From contig JXTB01000031.1 in the NCBI GenBank assembly GCA_002914805.1, forward strand, positions 1,347,573-1,411,572: a stretch of DNA of 64,000 bases, written 5' to 3'. This stretch comes from Parasponia andersonii (lineage: Eukaryota > Streptophyta > Magnoliopsida > Rosales > Cannabaceae). The notes under the pieces are model-generated. The model ran no database searches. It saw only the letters and a program-made list of their open reading frames with translations, and was not told the origin of the DNA. Every line of letters starts with the position of its first letter. Position 1 is the first letter of the stretch. The position numbers were made by a program, and so were the translations under genes. This document shows positions 23,313-34,011 of this stretch, in pieces.

Positions 23313-26300
23313 ATGAGTAAACTCTTGGAAATTCAACCTAAGGAATTGAAATTCACAAGTAAGTTTCATGATTGTTTTATGGGCCTTGGTTATTTTACTT
23401 TCTTTTATCATGGTCGTTGATGCAGTTATGATTGTAATCATTTGTATGATCCATGCACATGTTCGCATATTGTGGTTTTAATATGGCCGAGAGGCTTTTG
23501 TTCTATTTATTTTCCGTCCTTGTTTGGGGGAGGGGGAGGCAGCATAAATAGGGCACTTTTGTTTTTCGTTTTTTGGGTGCACAACAGTAGGGTAGTGTTT
23601 GGGGTTGAATGAATATAAATGTTTCGGTTCTAGTGGGCCTTAAATTTCAATATAAAGGGCTTGTTCCTGTCTATTAGCGATGCTTATTGCAAGGATGCTG
23701 GATAGTCACCTCTGAAAGAAACACTGAAACCCAACCTGTGGATGTCTTTTATTTGCTATGTTAGAGCCTATACATGTTTTGTAAGTTGGTTGATTGACTT
23801 TTGAATTGTTTTTCATAGTTGAACTGAAGAAGCCAAGCTCATGTTCTGTTCGGCTTGCCAACAACACCAACAATTATGTTGCTTTTAAGGTACATATTTG
23901 TATTTTGTCGTCGTTGTCTTATTTAGTAGTAAAATTGCTATCAAGATTGCCATGTGATTAACGACGTTGATATTGACAGGTTAAAACCACGTCCCCTAAG
24001 AGATACTGTGTGCGGCCCAATGTGGGTATTGTCATGCCAAATTCGGCTTATGATTTCATAGGTATATGCATTTGTCAAACAGGTTTTGCTTTCTTCTTCT
24101 ATATTTTCTCTCTTTTGAATATATGTTGACAACGGTGTAATAGCTATCCAATGAATTTTCTTTTTTTGAAATAAACCACAATTGCTTGCTTTAGACAATT
24201 ATGAAGCATATGGACAAACTTTTGGCATATCATTAAGGTCATGGATTTGTGTCAATATGGTTTTCCTTTTTCTTTCTGATTGTAGGTTATATGCTTCTTT
24301 TTTTAACTATTTTTTACTTTTATGTAAATATAGTCACAATGCAAATGCTACGGACACCTCCACAGGACTTGGACTGCAAGGATAAGTTTTTAATCCAGAG
24401 CACCGTAGTTTCTGCTGAGACCACAGATGAGGACATTACAGCTAGCATGGTAATTTCATTAACTGTTGTTTGTCTGGAATTTTCGTCTAGTTTCTCATTG
24501 TTTCCTTTGGCAGTTTGTCAAAGATGGTGGGAAGCTGGTTGAAGAGAAGAAACTGAGAGTGATTCTTATCAGCCCACCTCATTCCCCAACATTGTCACCA
24601 ATTAATGGAGATTTGAACCAGGGGCCGGGTCATGATTTTTCATTTTTTAAAAATCAGTCTTTGAGTGGAGTTGAAACTTTATCCAAGCTGCAGACGGTTA
24701 GCTAAACTATTTTATTGTACTATGCTGTCTCAAGCCCCCCACAACCCTCACATTTTTAATGTCACATTGCCTTTTTCATACTGATTTTCTCCAATGAATT
24801 GAGATGAGTTGTGCAATGGTAGAAATATTTATTAACTTCTTGAGGACGCCCTAGAGTTGATTTTGCAATGAAAAAGAAAATCCCCTGTTTTGGAGGGCTC
24901 CTCTGATATATCTCATTTGTCATTTTTAGATATTTTTCTTTAATTAAATCCAGACAGTGCAAAAGTATACCAAATATTCTTCTTGAATGTCATTTTATGG
25001 TCTTCTCATGAATCAGGCTAGCAAGGACACAGATGAGTCTGCAAAAGTTAAAATTAAGGAGTCGCAGCCAGTAGAGGATACAAAATTGATGCCGGTAAAA
25101 AATGTGGAGTTCAAGCTAGAGAAGGATGTAAAGGAGCTGAAATCAGCAAAGGATGTGGAGTTGAAGTCAGAAAAGTATGTAGAGGAGTTAAAGCCAGCAA
25201 AGTATGTGGAGGAGTTGAATCCAGCAAAGTATGTGGAGGAGTTGAAGCCACCAAAAGATGTGGAGGAGTTGAAACCAGCAAAGGATGTAGAGGAGTTGAA
25301 TTCAGATAAGGATATAGAGGAATTGAAGCCTGCAAAGGACGTGGTGTTTAAAACTGTTGAGGGTATGGAGGAATTGAAGCCAGCAAAAGATGTGGAGTTG
25401 AAAAATGTCAATGCAGTAGAGGACTTGAAGTTGTTCAAAGATGTTGAGGAGATCAAGTTAAAACTAAGTGAATTTGAATTCAAGCTTTACCAGGTTGGTC
25501 TTGCCACAATTGCCATATTTAAGTGTTGGTTTGCCCTTTTATTTTTATTTTTATTTTTTGGCCTTTTAAGTTCTCAATGTGATTCTAACTCCTTGCTCCC
25601 TTTGCTTTTTGCTTCTTATCCTCTACGGTGGAAGTTCAATTTTTCTTGCATGCAGAATGTTTTAAATTTTATCAATAATGACTGGTAGTAATTACGTTGT
25701 TAGTATTTGGTCAACAACAAAATTGGTTCTCCTTGAAGTTTATCTTTCTTCATTGCTCAAGCGCCAATAGTAACCATTTTCTTCTCCTTTGTAGGCTGAA
25801 GTTACTATTTCAAAGCTGATGGAGGATAGGAATTCAAATATTGAAGAGAGAAAAATTTTACAGGGGAAATTGGTAAATTTTTCAACCCCTCTTCTTCTTT
25901 TAATGTTTTGTAGATGCTACTTTCAATGTTGTGTCCTAGAAGCAGCACTGTGACGAATATCGCATATCTCAGATAAGGAAGAGGAAAAAAAATAAAAAAT
26001 AAAAAAGCAAGAATAAATTGGAGACGATCTAGAGCTCGTCTTTTACTGCCTTTTTTGTGCTAACTGGTATTCGCTATCTGCATTCTATGGTTGCCAGATC
26101 TTGTGATGACTTTATAAGCTAGAGAAAATCCTTGTGTTTTCAATAACTATGAGGTAGATTAGAAATAAAAGAAGTGGGATTACATTTTTGAAACCACTAC
26201 AAGTTTTTGTTCGACGAATACTATGTTTACGAAGACACTAAAACCACTACATTTCTAGTACAGGAGGGCATCCTGTACTAGAAATGCGTAGATAGTTTTT

Positions 26301-26540
26301 TGAGAAATAGATTTTCCTCTTGGTTTTTTATTTCTCTGCTTGTGCTACAAATTAATGTATTTTTTTTTTTAGATTGCATCTGAGATGTGTCTCAAATTTT
26401 GTTATTGGTGACTGTATTTTTCGTTGCAGGCAGAGTTGAGCAAAAGAGGTGTGAAAACGGTCCAAGTTGGGTTTCCTCTTCTATTTGTTTGTATGGTTGC
26501 ATTTATCAGTGTGGTTCTTGGGTACCGATTACACCCGTGA
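23313..26540 (+). CDS. Plant VAP27/VAP2-type MSP-domain protein
   Basis: Plant VAPs are tail-anchored ER proteins whose MSP domain binds partners at membrane contact sites. Eight coding exons join in frame: 23313-23358, 23819-23889, 23980-24061, 24334-24449, 24514-24696, 25017-25493, 25795-25872, 26430-26540; total 387 aa. The MSP domain spans about residues 4-125 (LLEIQPKELKF, NNYVAFKVKTTSPKRYCVRP, CKDKFLIQST, then LRVILISPPHSP). Exon 6 encodes a highly charged linker with a run of nine-residue units of the KDVEELKPA type (about residues 195-300). A short coiled coil and a C-terminal membrane segment (about 364-384, VGFPLLFVCMVAFISVVLGY) follow. The start fits the family N-terminus. The linker is long for this family. 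No frame defect is visible. Confidence 0.92.
25180..25420 (+). repeat. 27-bp coding tandem repeat in VAP exon 6
   Basis: Units of 27 bp (nine codons) are reiterated about eight times with point changes: KYVEELKPA, KYVEELNPA, KYVEELKPP, KDVEELKPA, KDVEELNSD, KDIEELKPA and so on. The repeat keeps frame and also produces a long but meaningless open frame on the opposite strand. Confidence 0.9.
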
Positions 26541-27668
26541 AGACCCCTCTGTCCTGCCCCTGAAGGCTGGAGCCATTATTATCCAATTCCAATATATAAT
26601 AACAATATGGATATTAGAGTCTCTTAAATATGTTATGTTCAGGCCAATATACTCCACGAGTTCGTCTTTTGCATGCATATATGCCTGTTTTCCTCCTCTT
26701 ATTTAGAGAAAACAAAGGAAAAGTGTGTAAAGAATTTTTTGTTTCATTAAAAAAGAAAAGAAAAGAAAGGAAGTCGGTTAAGAAGTAGTTCATTATCTTG
26801 GGAGATGCCATAAATGCTACCAGACTGAGCTGAAGATTGTAAATGGGATATGTTGTTTACTGAGAGCTGTTATATGAGGATTTATTATGATGATAAAAAC
26901 AAGATTAGTGCTTATCTTTCAATTTTAGTGGCATGTTGTAATTTTTCTTTTTTTCTTTTTGTATGTATTTATTTAACTGGTATCAGAGCAATTTAACAAA
27001 TTACCTCTCAGCTTCTCCGAATAAAATTTTAAGTCATGCTGTAATTCTGTATGGACATTGATTGCCTCCTTTCTTGTTTGTTTGTTTGTTTTGTTTTTAG
27101 TTTTTAGTTTTTAGTTTTTAGTTTTTAGTTTTTTCTTTGTGGGTGGGGGGTGAAAAGTAGAGGGGAAGGACGCTCCCTTTAAGAAAAATATGTATATTTA
27201 TATATTCATAATGTAATTACAACTTACTAAACGACAATGACCATAAGAAAACAAAATTTTTAAACGACTCTATAGCGTAAATGACAACAATTAATCTAGG
27301 GAAAACGACGACATGGAGAAAGAAACAAAAGCTTCAGAAAATAAAGAAGAAAGGCAATGTCAATATTTTAAAGAAACGACGACACTTTTATAAAACGATC
27401 AATGTCTTAAACGACAATAATTAAAAGACGACAGCTCAACGACAGCTTAAATTGAGCGACAATAATTATCCAAAACGACATCCATTTTAGAAAACAACAA
27501 CACGAACATCGGAAAGGGCCCATGACTCTAGATCGACTATGGACTTAAACTAGAAGCCCATCAATCGTGGGTGGACTCTGGAGAATCGATCGGTCCTCTT
27601 CTTCTCCACCTTAGAGAGAGAGAACAGAGCAGAGATTAGCAGAGGAGAGAGAGAGAGAGAGAGAGAGA
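26541..27668. other. VAP 3' UTR, repeats, and TRAPP 5' leader
   Basis: The first few hundred bases are probably VAP 3' UTR. A TTTTTAG heptamer is repeated about six times at 27,096-27,133. From 27,215 to 27,490 the motif AACGAC/ACGACA recurs about a dozen times in irregular spacing. A (GA)n tract at 27,640-27,668 directly abuts the TRAPP start codon. Confidence 0.5.
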
Positions 27669-29642
27669 ATGGGGAGAGAGGTCTCTGAGAGCTGCGTGGA
27701 TAGTCTACTGACGGAGTTGGTATCCACCTACTCCACCCGATTCTACGCCAATAAGCCTGATCTCGCCGCCCATAGTATCGAGGCCATTGGTTACCAGGTC
27801 GGCCTCCAGCTCTCCGAAAGGTACCACCTCTCTCTCTCTCTCTGCCCTAATTTCCCATTTCTCAGTGTTTCTCTTTCGTTTACGGTTTTTAAAGCTTTGG
27901 CCTTTAGATCTGGAGGACTCAAAATTTGAATTATAGTAGAGCTGTTTGGTTCCTGAGAATTTAATAAGAAAAAGCAAAGGGGTTTGGAGTTTGTATGCAA
28001 TTGGGTTTTTATGAAGTGGGATAACTTTTAGGTACACCATGGATCGGCCCCGCTTCAGTGATCATCTAGAGGCTATCAAATTCATCTGTAAGGACTTTTG
28101 GTCTGAGCTTTTCAAGAAGCAAATAGACAACTTGAAGACCAATCATAGGGTAATTTTTAAGAATCAAAACGTGAATTTTTTTCTTAAGTATCTGAGGTCC
28201 CTTTTGGCCTAAATTGACTGTATTATGTTTGCTGCTTGTGTTTTTTAGGGTACATTTGTATTGCAAGATAGTCGGTTTCGTTGGCTTTCCCGCGTTTCGA
28301 TCGATCCCTCCGAAAATGGAGATGTATCTGAGGATAATCCTGCGGGTGTGGCTGAGAACAAGGCCTCACTAGTTACAAAGATGCATCTCAATTTCCCCTG
28401 TGGAATCATAAGGGGTGCTCTTTCTAACTTGGGAATTCCTTGTGCTGTTTCTGCTGATATATCCAACCTCCCTGCTTGTGAGTTACTTGCTCTTGGGACC
28501 TTTACTTGTTGCCAATAACTTTTTGATTCTTTTATAAGCTCTTGATTATGCACCTTTCTGGTCTTTTTATGGATTTGTTAATCTTATTGCATCTAGGTTG
28601 CAAATATTGATTTTCACGCATAAAGAACCTGCAACAATCTGTGCAATTGTGGTTTCTGTTTTTGAATTTCTTTTGCCGTTGGTTGGTTCCCTCCTTTGAT
28701 TTATATTATATTTTAGTTGGCTGAATAAATCATTCCATGCTGTGTATTTCACTTATCTGTAAATTTGTGATGCTGATTAGCCTATGCATGTTATGCCCTT
28801 ATTTCTGTCATTACCTTTTAGTTATTCCATCTGAACTTTCTGATTGTCGTAGTCCTGTTTGACTCTCGTGCTTTGAAATAGACCTATAAGATCGAGTCTA
28901 CATTAGATTTACCCTGTTGATACACTAATAGAGTCGGCGAGGTAGTATGCCAAGAGGATTCCCTGGCTGACATGATAGAACGGAGATAGACCTCCTATAA
29001 GCATATTACTCCCTTTTATAGATTCTTAGACATGCTTTTGGAATCCAGGCTCTGCTCTAAGCACCTGAACTTAAATGCCGAGTTCGCTATTTCTATTCTT
29101 CTTAGTAATATGTTACAATTGATTTATTGTGTGATAATCCTTATCAGCCTTTGATAGTGTTACATTGCATCCGTAAGTTGCTTCTTAGGTTACTCACTTT
29201 CAGTATCTGTTTTGCTTTACTCAACACTATACTTGAAAGTGTTGAACAGTATGATTTGGTTCCCTGATTCTGTTGGGTGCGGACTTGCTTTTTGAGTCAC
29301 TAATGATGTTCATCGTTTTTGTCTTTTTATTTGTTGAAAAAAGAAATAATAATTCATTGCTAGTCCTGATTTGGAACCCAGAACTTGCTCAACAACTTAC
29401 TCCCTGACTGGTTCATCTTCAATGTATTCTACACACTCTCCACGAATAAGCATTTTGGGCGATTTCCTGATTAAAAATTGTGTCTGTAGCTGTTCAAGAC
29501 GATATTCGCTTGTTTATTACTTTCCCTTGTATGAAAATCATTTGTTACATGCTTTGTTTAAAACCGTTTCACACCTTTATCAATAATAATGTTTGTGAGA
29601 CATTATTGGACAGGCTCATTCGTGGTTCGTATAAAGGTGTAA
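27669..29642 (+). CDS. TRS33: TRAPP complex subunit TRS33/TRAPPC6
   Basis: This is a small core subunit of the TRAPP tethering complex, which acts in Golgi and post-Golgi vesicle traffic. Four exons join in frame with GT/AG borders: 27669-27820, 28032-28149, 28249-28477 and 29614-29642, giving 175 aa. The start [18 protein letters not shown], the block [21 protein letters not shown] and the C-terminal region [19 protein letters not shown] are those of plant TRS33. The last exon is only 29 nt and encodes the tail after Ala-Cys (SFVVRIKV, stop at 29640-29642). An open frame at 29,480-29,704 overlaps it in another frame and is not the real end. The gene appears intact. Confidence 0.93.
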
Positions 29643-31083
29643 TCAGCACTTCTCCGGTACATTGGCTTAAAGAATGGTGTCAACATCATCTGCTTCCGGG
29701 TTAATCAAGGATTCAACCTCTTTTTTATACTCAGTTGCAGTATACATCATTTGAGAAATGTTTATTTGGAGAATGTGTGCATTTGACTTTAGATGCCGAA
29801 TAGTGTAGAGGATCTGATGATTGGCACATTGTACCTTTCAAGAGTTATGGTAGTGCAGAACTGAAATGCAAGAAACCGATAATGTATTTGCAGACTTTGG
29901 AATTAAAGCTTACCCCAGCGTGATCTTTACTACATAATGTGTTCCCTTTTGTTTCTGTTTTGTGTTCGGTATGAAAATCATCGAGAAAATTGTTCCTTGG
30001 GAACTGATTTGAACTTAACCATATGAATATCCAAAATGACTCCTTCCAACTTCCAGGGAATCTTACAATCTACAAAATCTATTATTATTTCCAGGGGGAG
30101 GAAAGGTTGGAAAAATAAAGGTATTATTAGTTGAAAAAAGAAAATTGGTATCATAAATGAGAGCCTTTAGTTAATGTTTGTTGTCAAATATCCTCTCTCA
30201 GTAGAAAAAATAAGACTTCATTGGTTTCTTACGCTACAAGTTTATTCCTCTATATCTGGGGCTTATCTTCAACACTTCAAAAATAGTCAAACTTTGTACG
30301 TACTTGTATACAATAGGTGAACAACAATATTCCACCACAAAAGCCATAGCTTTCAGCGATCTTCAAACGAAGGGGGGAGGGATTTGGATCGGATTCGGAT
30401 GCGAGTAGGGAGACTGTTGTAGCCTCGTTTTTATTTTATTATGAAAATGACTAGTCCCATTGTAAGACGTCATGACATCAAAACTCACCTTCATCACACT
30501 CTCACTTTACAATACATTCATTCTACGCATTTTTTTTTTCTTTCCTTCTATTTTCCCTTTTTTATTTAAAATTTCGTGCTCCTATTTGTTACTTAATATG
30601 ATAAGCTTAAACGAATAATTAAGAGGCAACAAAACATGCATGTTTCAGGCTTTTAGCTCCTAAATTATTTAATAAACATTTTGATGATATAACAATTAGT
30701 AATCACTACAGTTTCTAGCTCAAGCATAAACATCTGCATTTTTTTTTCTTCCAAAAAAAAAAGAAGACAAAAACAAAAACGTTTCGATAATTACTCAAAT
30801 TCGCCTTTAAAAACGCGACACGTCGCGATCAGCCTCCCAACTTTTTGAAACTTCCACCGGAACTCTCTCAATCATTACAAGTCACTAATTTATTCCATTT
30901 TTCGAGTCCAAGAGAGACATGCAAAACGACTTCTTCCGACTGTTTTTTAGGCTCCTAGGGTTTTGAGTTCTGACGTCATCCTCTAATGGCGGAAGAGCTT
31001 TGCTAGCTAGGGTTTTACAGTGACGTCACACAGTAACTGGCTCTGTCTGTACGGTTAGGTTTTCCCCACTTTGGTATTTCAAA
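29643..31083. other. Intergenic: TRAPP 3' UTR and FRL upstream sequence
   Basis: No coding sequence or structured element was recognised. The region is moderately AT-rich. The last about 150 bp before 31,084 should hold the promoter and leader of the FRL locus. Confidence 0.4.
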
Positions 31084-32823
31084 TTGGAAAGGGTGGCTTC
31101 GGATTTGGAAGTCTCTGAGTTGAAGCAGAAGAGCCTCTGCAAAGCTTACGAAGCTCTGCATTCCGAAGCTTTGTCCATGCTCTTGTTGACGCTCCAATGG
31201 AAGGACCTAGAGGACCACTTCAACTCGGCTCGGAAACCTCTCAAGGATGAGCTCGATGAGCTTGCGGAGCGCGAAATGAAGGTCGGTGCCAGAGAGAAGG
31301 AGTTGGAAAGCCAGGGAGTCGAAGTTGGCCATGGAGATCGAGTCTGAAGAGCGAAACCGCTCGTTCGAGTTGTCAATTCAAGAAAAACGCCAAGAGCTCA
31401 GGATTACCATGAATCAGTACCACGCGGCGCATAAATTGGTGGCGGAGAAGGAGAGGGTCCTTGAAGATTTAGTTAAAGCCATTAAAGAGCGCTCGAAGAA
31501 ATTGGATTCTCTGGAGAGAAGTATAAGGCAAAGGTATGAGGAATTTGAGGGTAAGGGGAATGAATTCGATTCGATTCGATTCGAGGAGTGTTGAAGAAGC
31601 ATAGAGATGATCTTGATGTTAAAGAGAGGCAATTTGGGTCGCTTCGGAGACTGGTTGAGGATCACAAGAAAGAAGTTGAGCTAAAAGAAGAACAGCTGAG
31701 AATGCTTCGGAATTCGGCTCATAAATGTGAGAAAGAAATTAAAATGAGGCTTAACTCGATTCAGTATTCGATATTCCAATGTTCTATTGAGTATGAGTTA
31801 GTGACAAAGAAGCTTGATTTAGTCCGTAAGGATGAGGAACTGAAGAAGAAGAATTTTGTTTCGCTGAGAAAAGGAGTGGACATGTGTGCTTATGAGTTTG
31901 ATATGAAAGGGAAGCAATTTGAAAGTTTGATGGAGAAGCTTGAAGTGAAGGAAACATTAGTGGAGTCAAAAATTGAGCAATTGGGTTTGATCCATAAGAG
32001 GATCAATGAAAGCCTCGATGAGGTCGAATCGAAAGAGAAGAAGGTTGTTTCGCTCCAAAGATTGGTGGAAGAACGTTTCCATGAACTTGAGGAAAGAGAG
32101 AACCAATTTAAATAAAGGGGTCAATGACTTCGCATTGAGAGAGAGAAAATTTGATTCAATTCAAGAGCCAATCGGGTTAGGAGTAAAAGAAACAATTGAT
32201 GTCATCAACATTAATTCTCGAGTAAAGCTTGAGCAACCGGACAATAATCTCAACAATGGTGATTTTTTCTCATTTGCTAGTTAGCAATATAGCATCACCA
32301 ATGGGCAATTCTTGCAAATACTATTGAGCGAGCAATTGAGGTGGCATGAATTTCGTCAGGCTTCACTCTTTACGGTTATTCAAACATTACCGGACCCTCC
32401 AAAGTTAGTGTTGGATGCAGCTCAGGGGTTTTACCCTTTGCATTCAAGTAGCAAAAAGAGGGACTTTGACGTAAGTATTATAAGGAGAGGCTGCATTCTT
32501 TTATTAGAACAGTTAATGAAAACATCACTAGATATAAGCCCTCAACTGTGAGAAGATGCAATACGGTTGGTGGGTGATTGGTAGGCTAGGCGACGACAAC
32601 TACTGAAAGCCGTTTGGAGGTGTTGGGTTTTTTTGCAGCTTTTAGCTAGCTATAGATTGGCCTCTGCTTTTGATGCGGACGAGGTTAGTAGTCTTCTTGA
32701 TGTTGTTGATCAGAATAAAGAAGCATTTGAATTACGTCGAGCCTTTTGCATCGCAAATAGAGCACATGGTGAGCTATTCTGTTTATCTCTGTCTATAGTT
32801 CTCTATACATTATGTATTGTCTA
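31084..32823 (+). pseudogene. FRIGIDA-like (FRL) pseudogene, first block
   Basis: FRL proteins are plant nuclear proteins with an N-terminal coiled coil and a helical FRIGIDA domain; some act in flowering time, and this FRL5-like type is less understood. The coiled coil runs 31084-32115 (SLERSIRQRYEEFEGK, VVSLQRLVEERFHELEER). A FRIGIDA domain follows at about 32310-32768 (DPPKLVLDAAQGFYPLHSS, LASAFDADEVSSLLDVV, ending ANRAH before a GTGAGC donor). The expected start codon is TTG at 31084 instead of ATG. Frameshifts lie near 31,320, 31,590 and 32,110, with stops at 32282-32284 and 32549-32551. The following intron is interrupted by the gypsy element at 32,824. Confidence 0.85.
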
Positions 32824-33651
32824 TGTTGGAGCGGTTTTCACAAGCTGTTCACGTGTATCTGACTGATGTTGTATTTTCCAACTATTCACGTATCTTTGCT
32901 ATCTTAAAGTGCTTTTGACTTCAGACAGGGTCGGAGAGGCGGGGAAGGCTACCTGCAAAGACTCTCCAATGCTTAAGTCAGTTGTTTATCTTTGATTCAG
33001 GGTATCAAAGATTTAGTTGTTCTTTGTATGAGTATATCTTTGTTTCTTGCTCATAAACTTTTAAATATTTCTTTTTGTATACGTACATGCCTCTTCTTTT
33101 CGGGGACGCATGGCTCATATATATAGTCCTGGAACTGTGAACCTCATGGTTCTTAATCCCAGGACCGAGTACCTTTTCTCATCAGGACTTACTCCAGAGA
33201 TCACGGGCCGTAATTACCGTGATTCTCCCTGCATCGTCGTGGCCTAGTTTCCGCCGTCCCCTACGGCTCGAGCCTGTCAGGAGCGAGACTTTGATAAACT
33301 GCCATTTTGTCAGGACGGTTTGCTCAATGTGCGCACCTACTCAGGATCGCTTTAAATGTCCTGTCTGGGTCTGGAATAGCGCGCTACTGTTTAGGGGTCT
33401 TCTGGCGGAAGACCCTCGAGCCTCCTGACCCCCAGCTGTCGAGGTAGGAAATGAGCTGGGCCGAACCGGTCCAAGGTCTGGAATGGATTTGGCCCTGGCC
33501 CCTGACAACCCACGGGCCCATACGGTATCACGTGCAACTCGCGTGGCTTTTAAATGATCACTCTGGACACGTGATGGATGACGTGCATCCCTTGTGACCT
33601 ATCTGCCACGTAATCGTCCACGTGGTACGTGATCTAGGAACGGGCCCCACA
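32824..33651 (-). repeat. 3' LTR of the Tat-like element
   Basis: 828 bp, plus-strand ends TGTTGG and CCCCACA. A minus-strand TATATATA lies at about 33,115. The inner border carries the minus-strand polypurine tract GGGGAAATGAGGGCAGT at 33652-33668. Confidence 0.9.
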
Positions 33652-33668
33652 ACTGCCCTCATTTCCCC
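33652..33668 (-). other. Polypurine tract
   Basis: On minus, GGGGAAATGAGGGCAGT lies directly before the LTR's TGTGGGG end. This is the expected plus-strand DNA primer and confirms the minus orientation of the element. Confidence 0.7.
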
Positions 33669-33874
33669 TAGTTGATGGATTCGCATCTATCAAGTGGGGA
33701 AATCATGTCTCCAGTCCTCTAATTTGAGGGGTACACTTGGCCCCTTACCATTATTTCTCCCCAGTTACCGAAGCTGACGAACGCTATCCCGTATTGTAAC
33801 TTTTTAGATTTTTGAAATTCCTGTGCTTCAGCCTTCCTCACACTACTCCCCTTCAAGGGGGGACTTTTCGGCTC

Positions 33875-33890
33875 CCCTTCTATAAAAACC
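33875..33890 (+). promoter_or_regulatory. TATA box of the antisense gene
   Basis: TATAAAAACC on plus lies about 130 bp before the ATG at 34012 and outside the LTR. The element at 16.7 kb keeps similar surrounding sequence with TTTAAAAAC, so the box is a conserved part of the family. Confidence 0.5.
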
Positions 33891-34011
33891 GCATTTTCGC
33901 TCGTTTGTTACTTTACCAAAATCTCCAATCATTCTAGTTTTCTAAAATCTTAGGGTTTCTGACTTCTCCCCTTACTAGAAACTTTTGTTCCTTTTGATCG
34001 TATCCAGAACG

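Noticed and set aside
25013..25483. 156-aa open frame on minus within VAP exon 6
   Set aside because: It mirrors the in-frame 27-bp repeat of the real exon; it is low-complexity Ser/Asn/Thr sequence with no family likeness.
27096..27133. TTTTTAG heptamer array as interstitial telomere repeat
   Set aside because: The plant telomere unit is TTTAGGG; this is an AT microsatellite.
29480..29704. Open frame as an alternative end of the TRAPP gene
   Set aside because: It gives no TRS33 C-terminus. The 29-nt exon at 29614-29642 in another frame gives the conserved SFVVRIKV end with a good acceptor.
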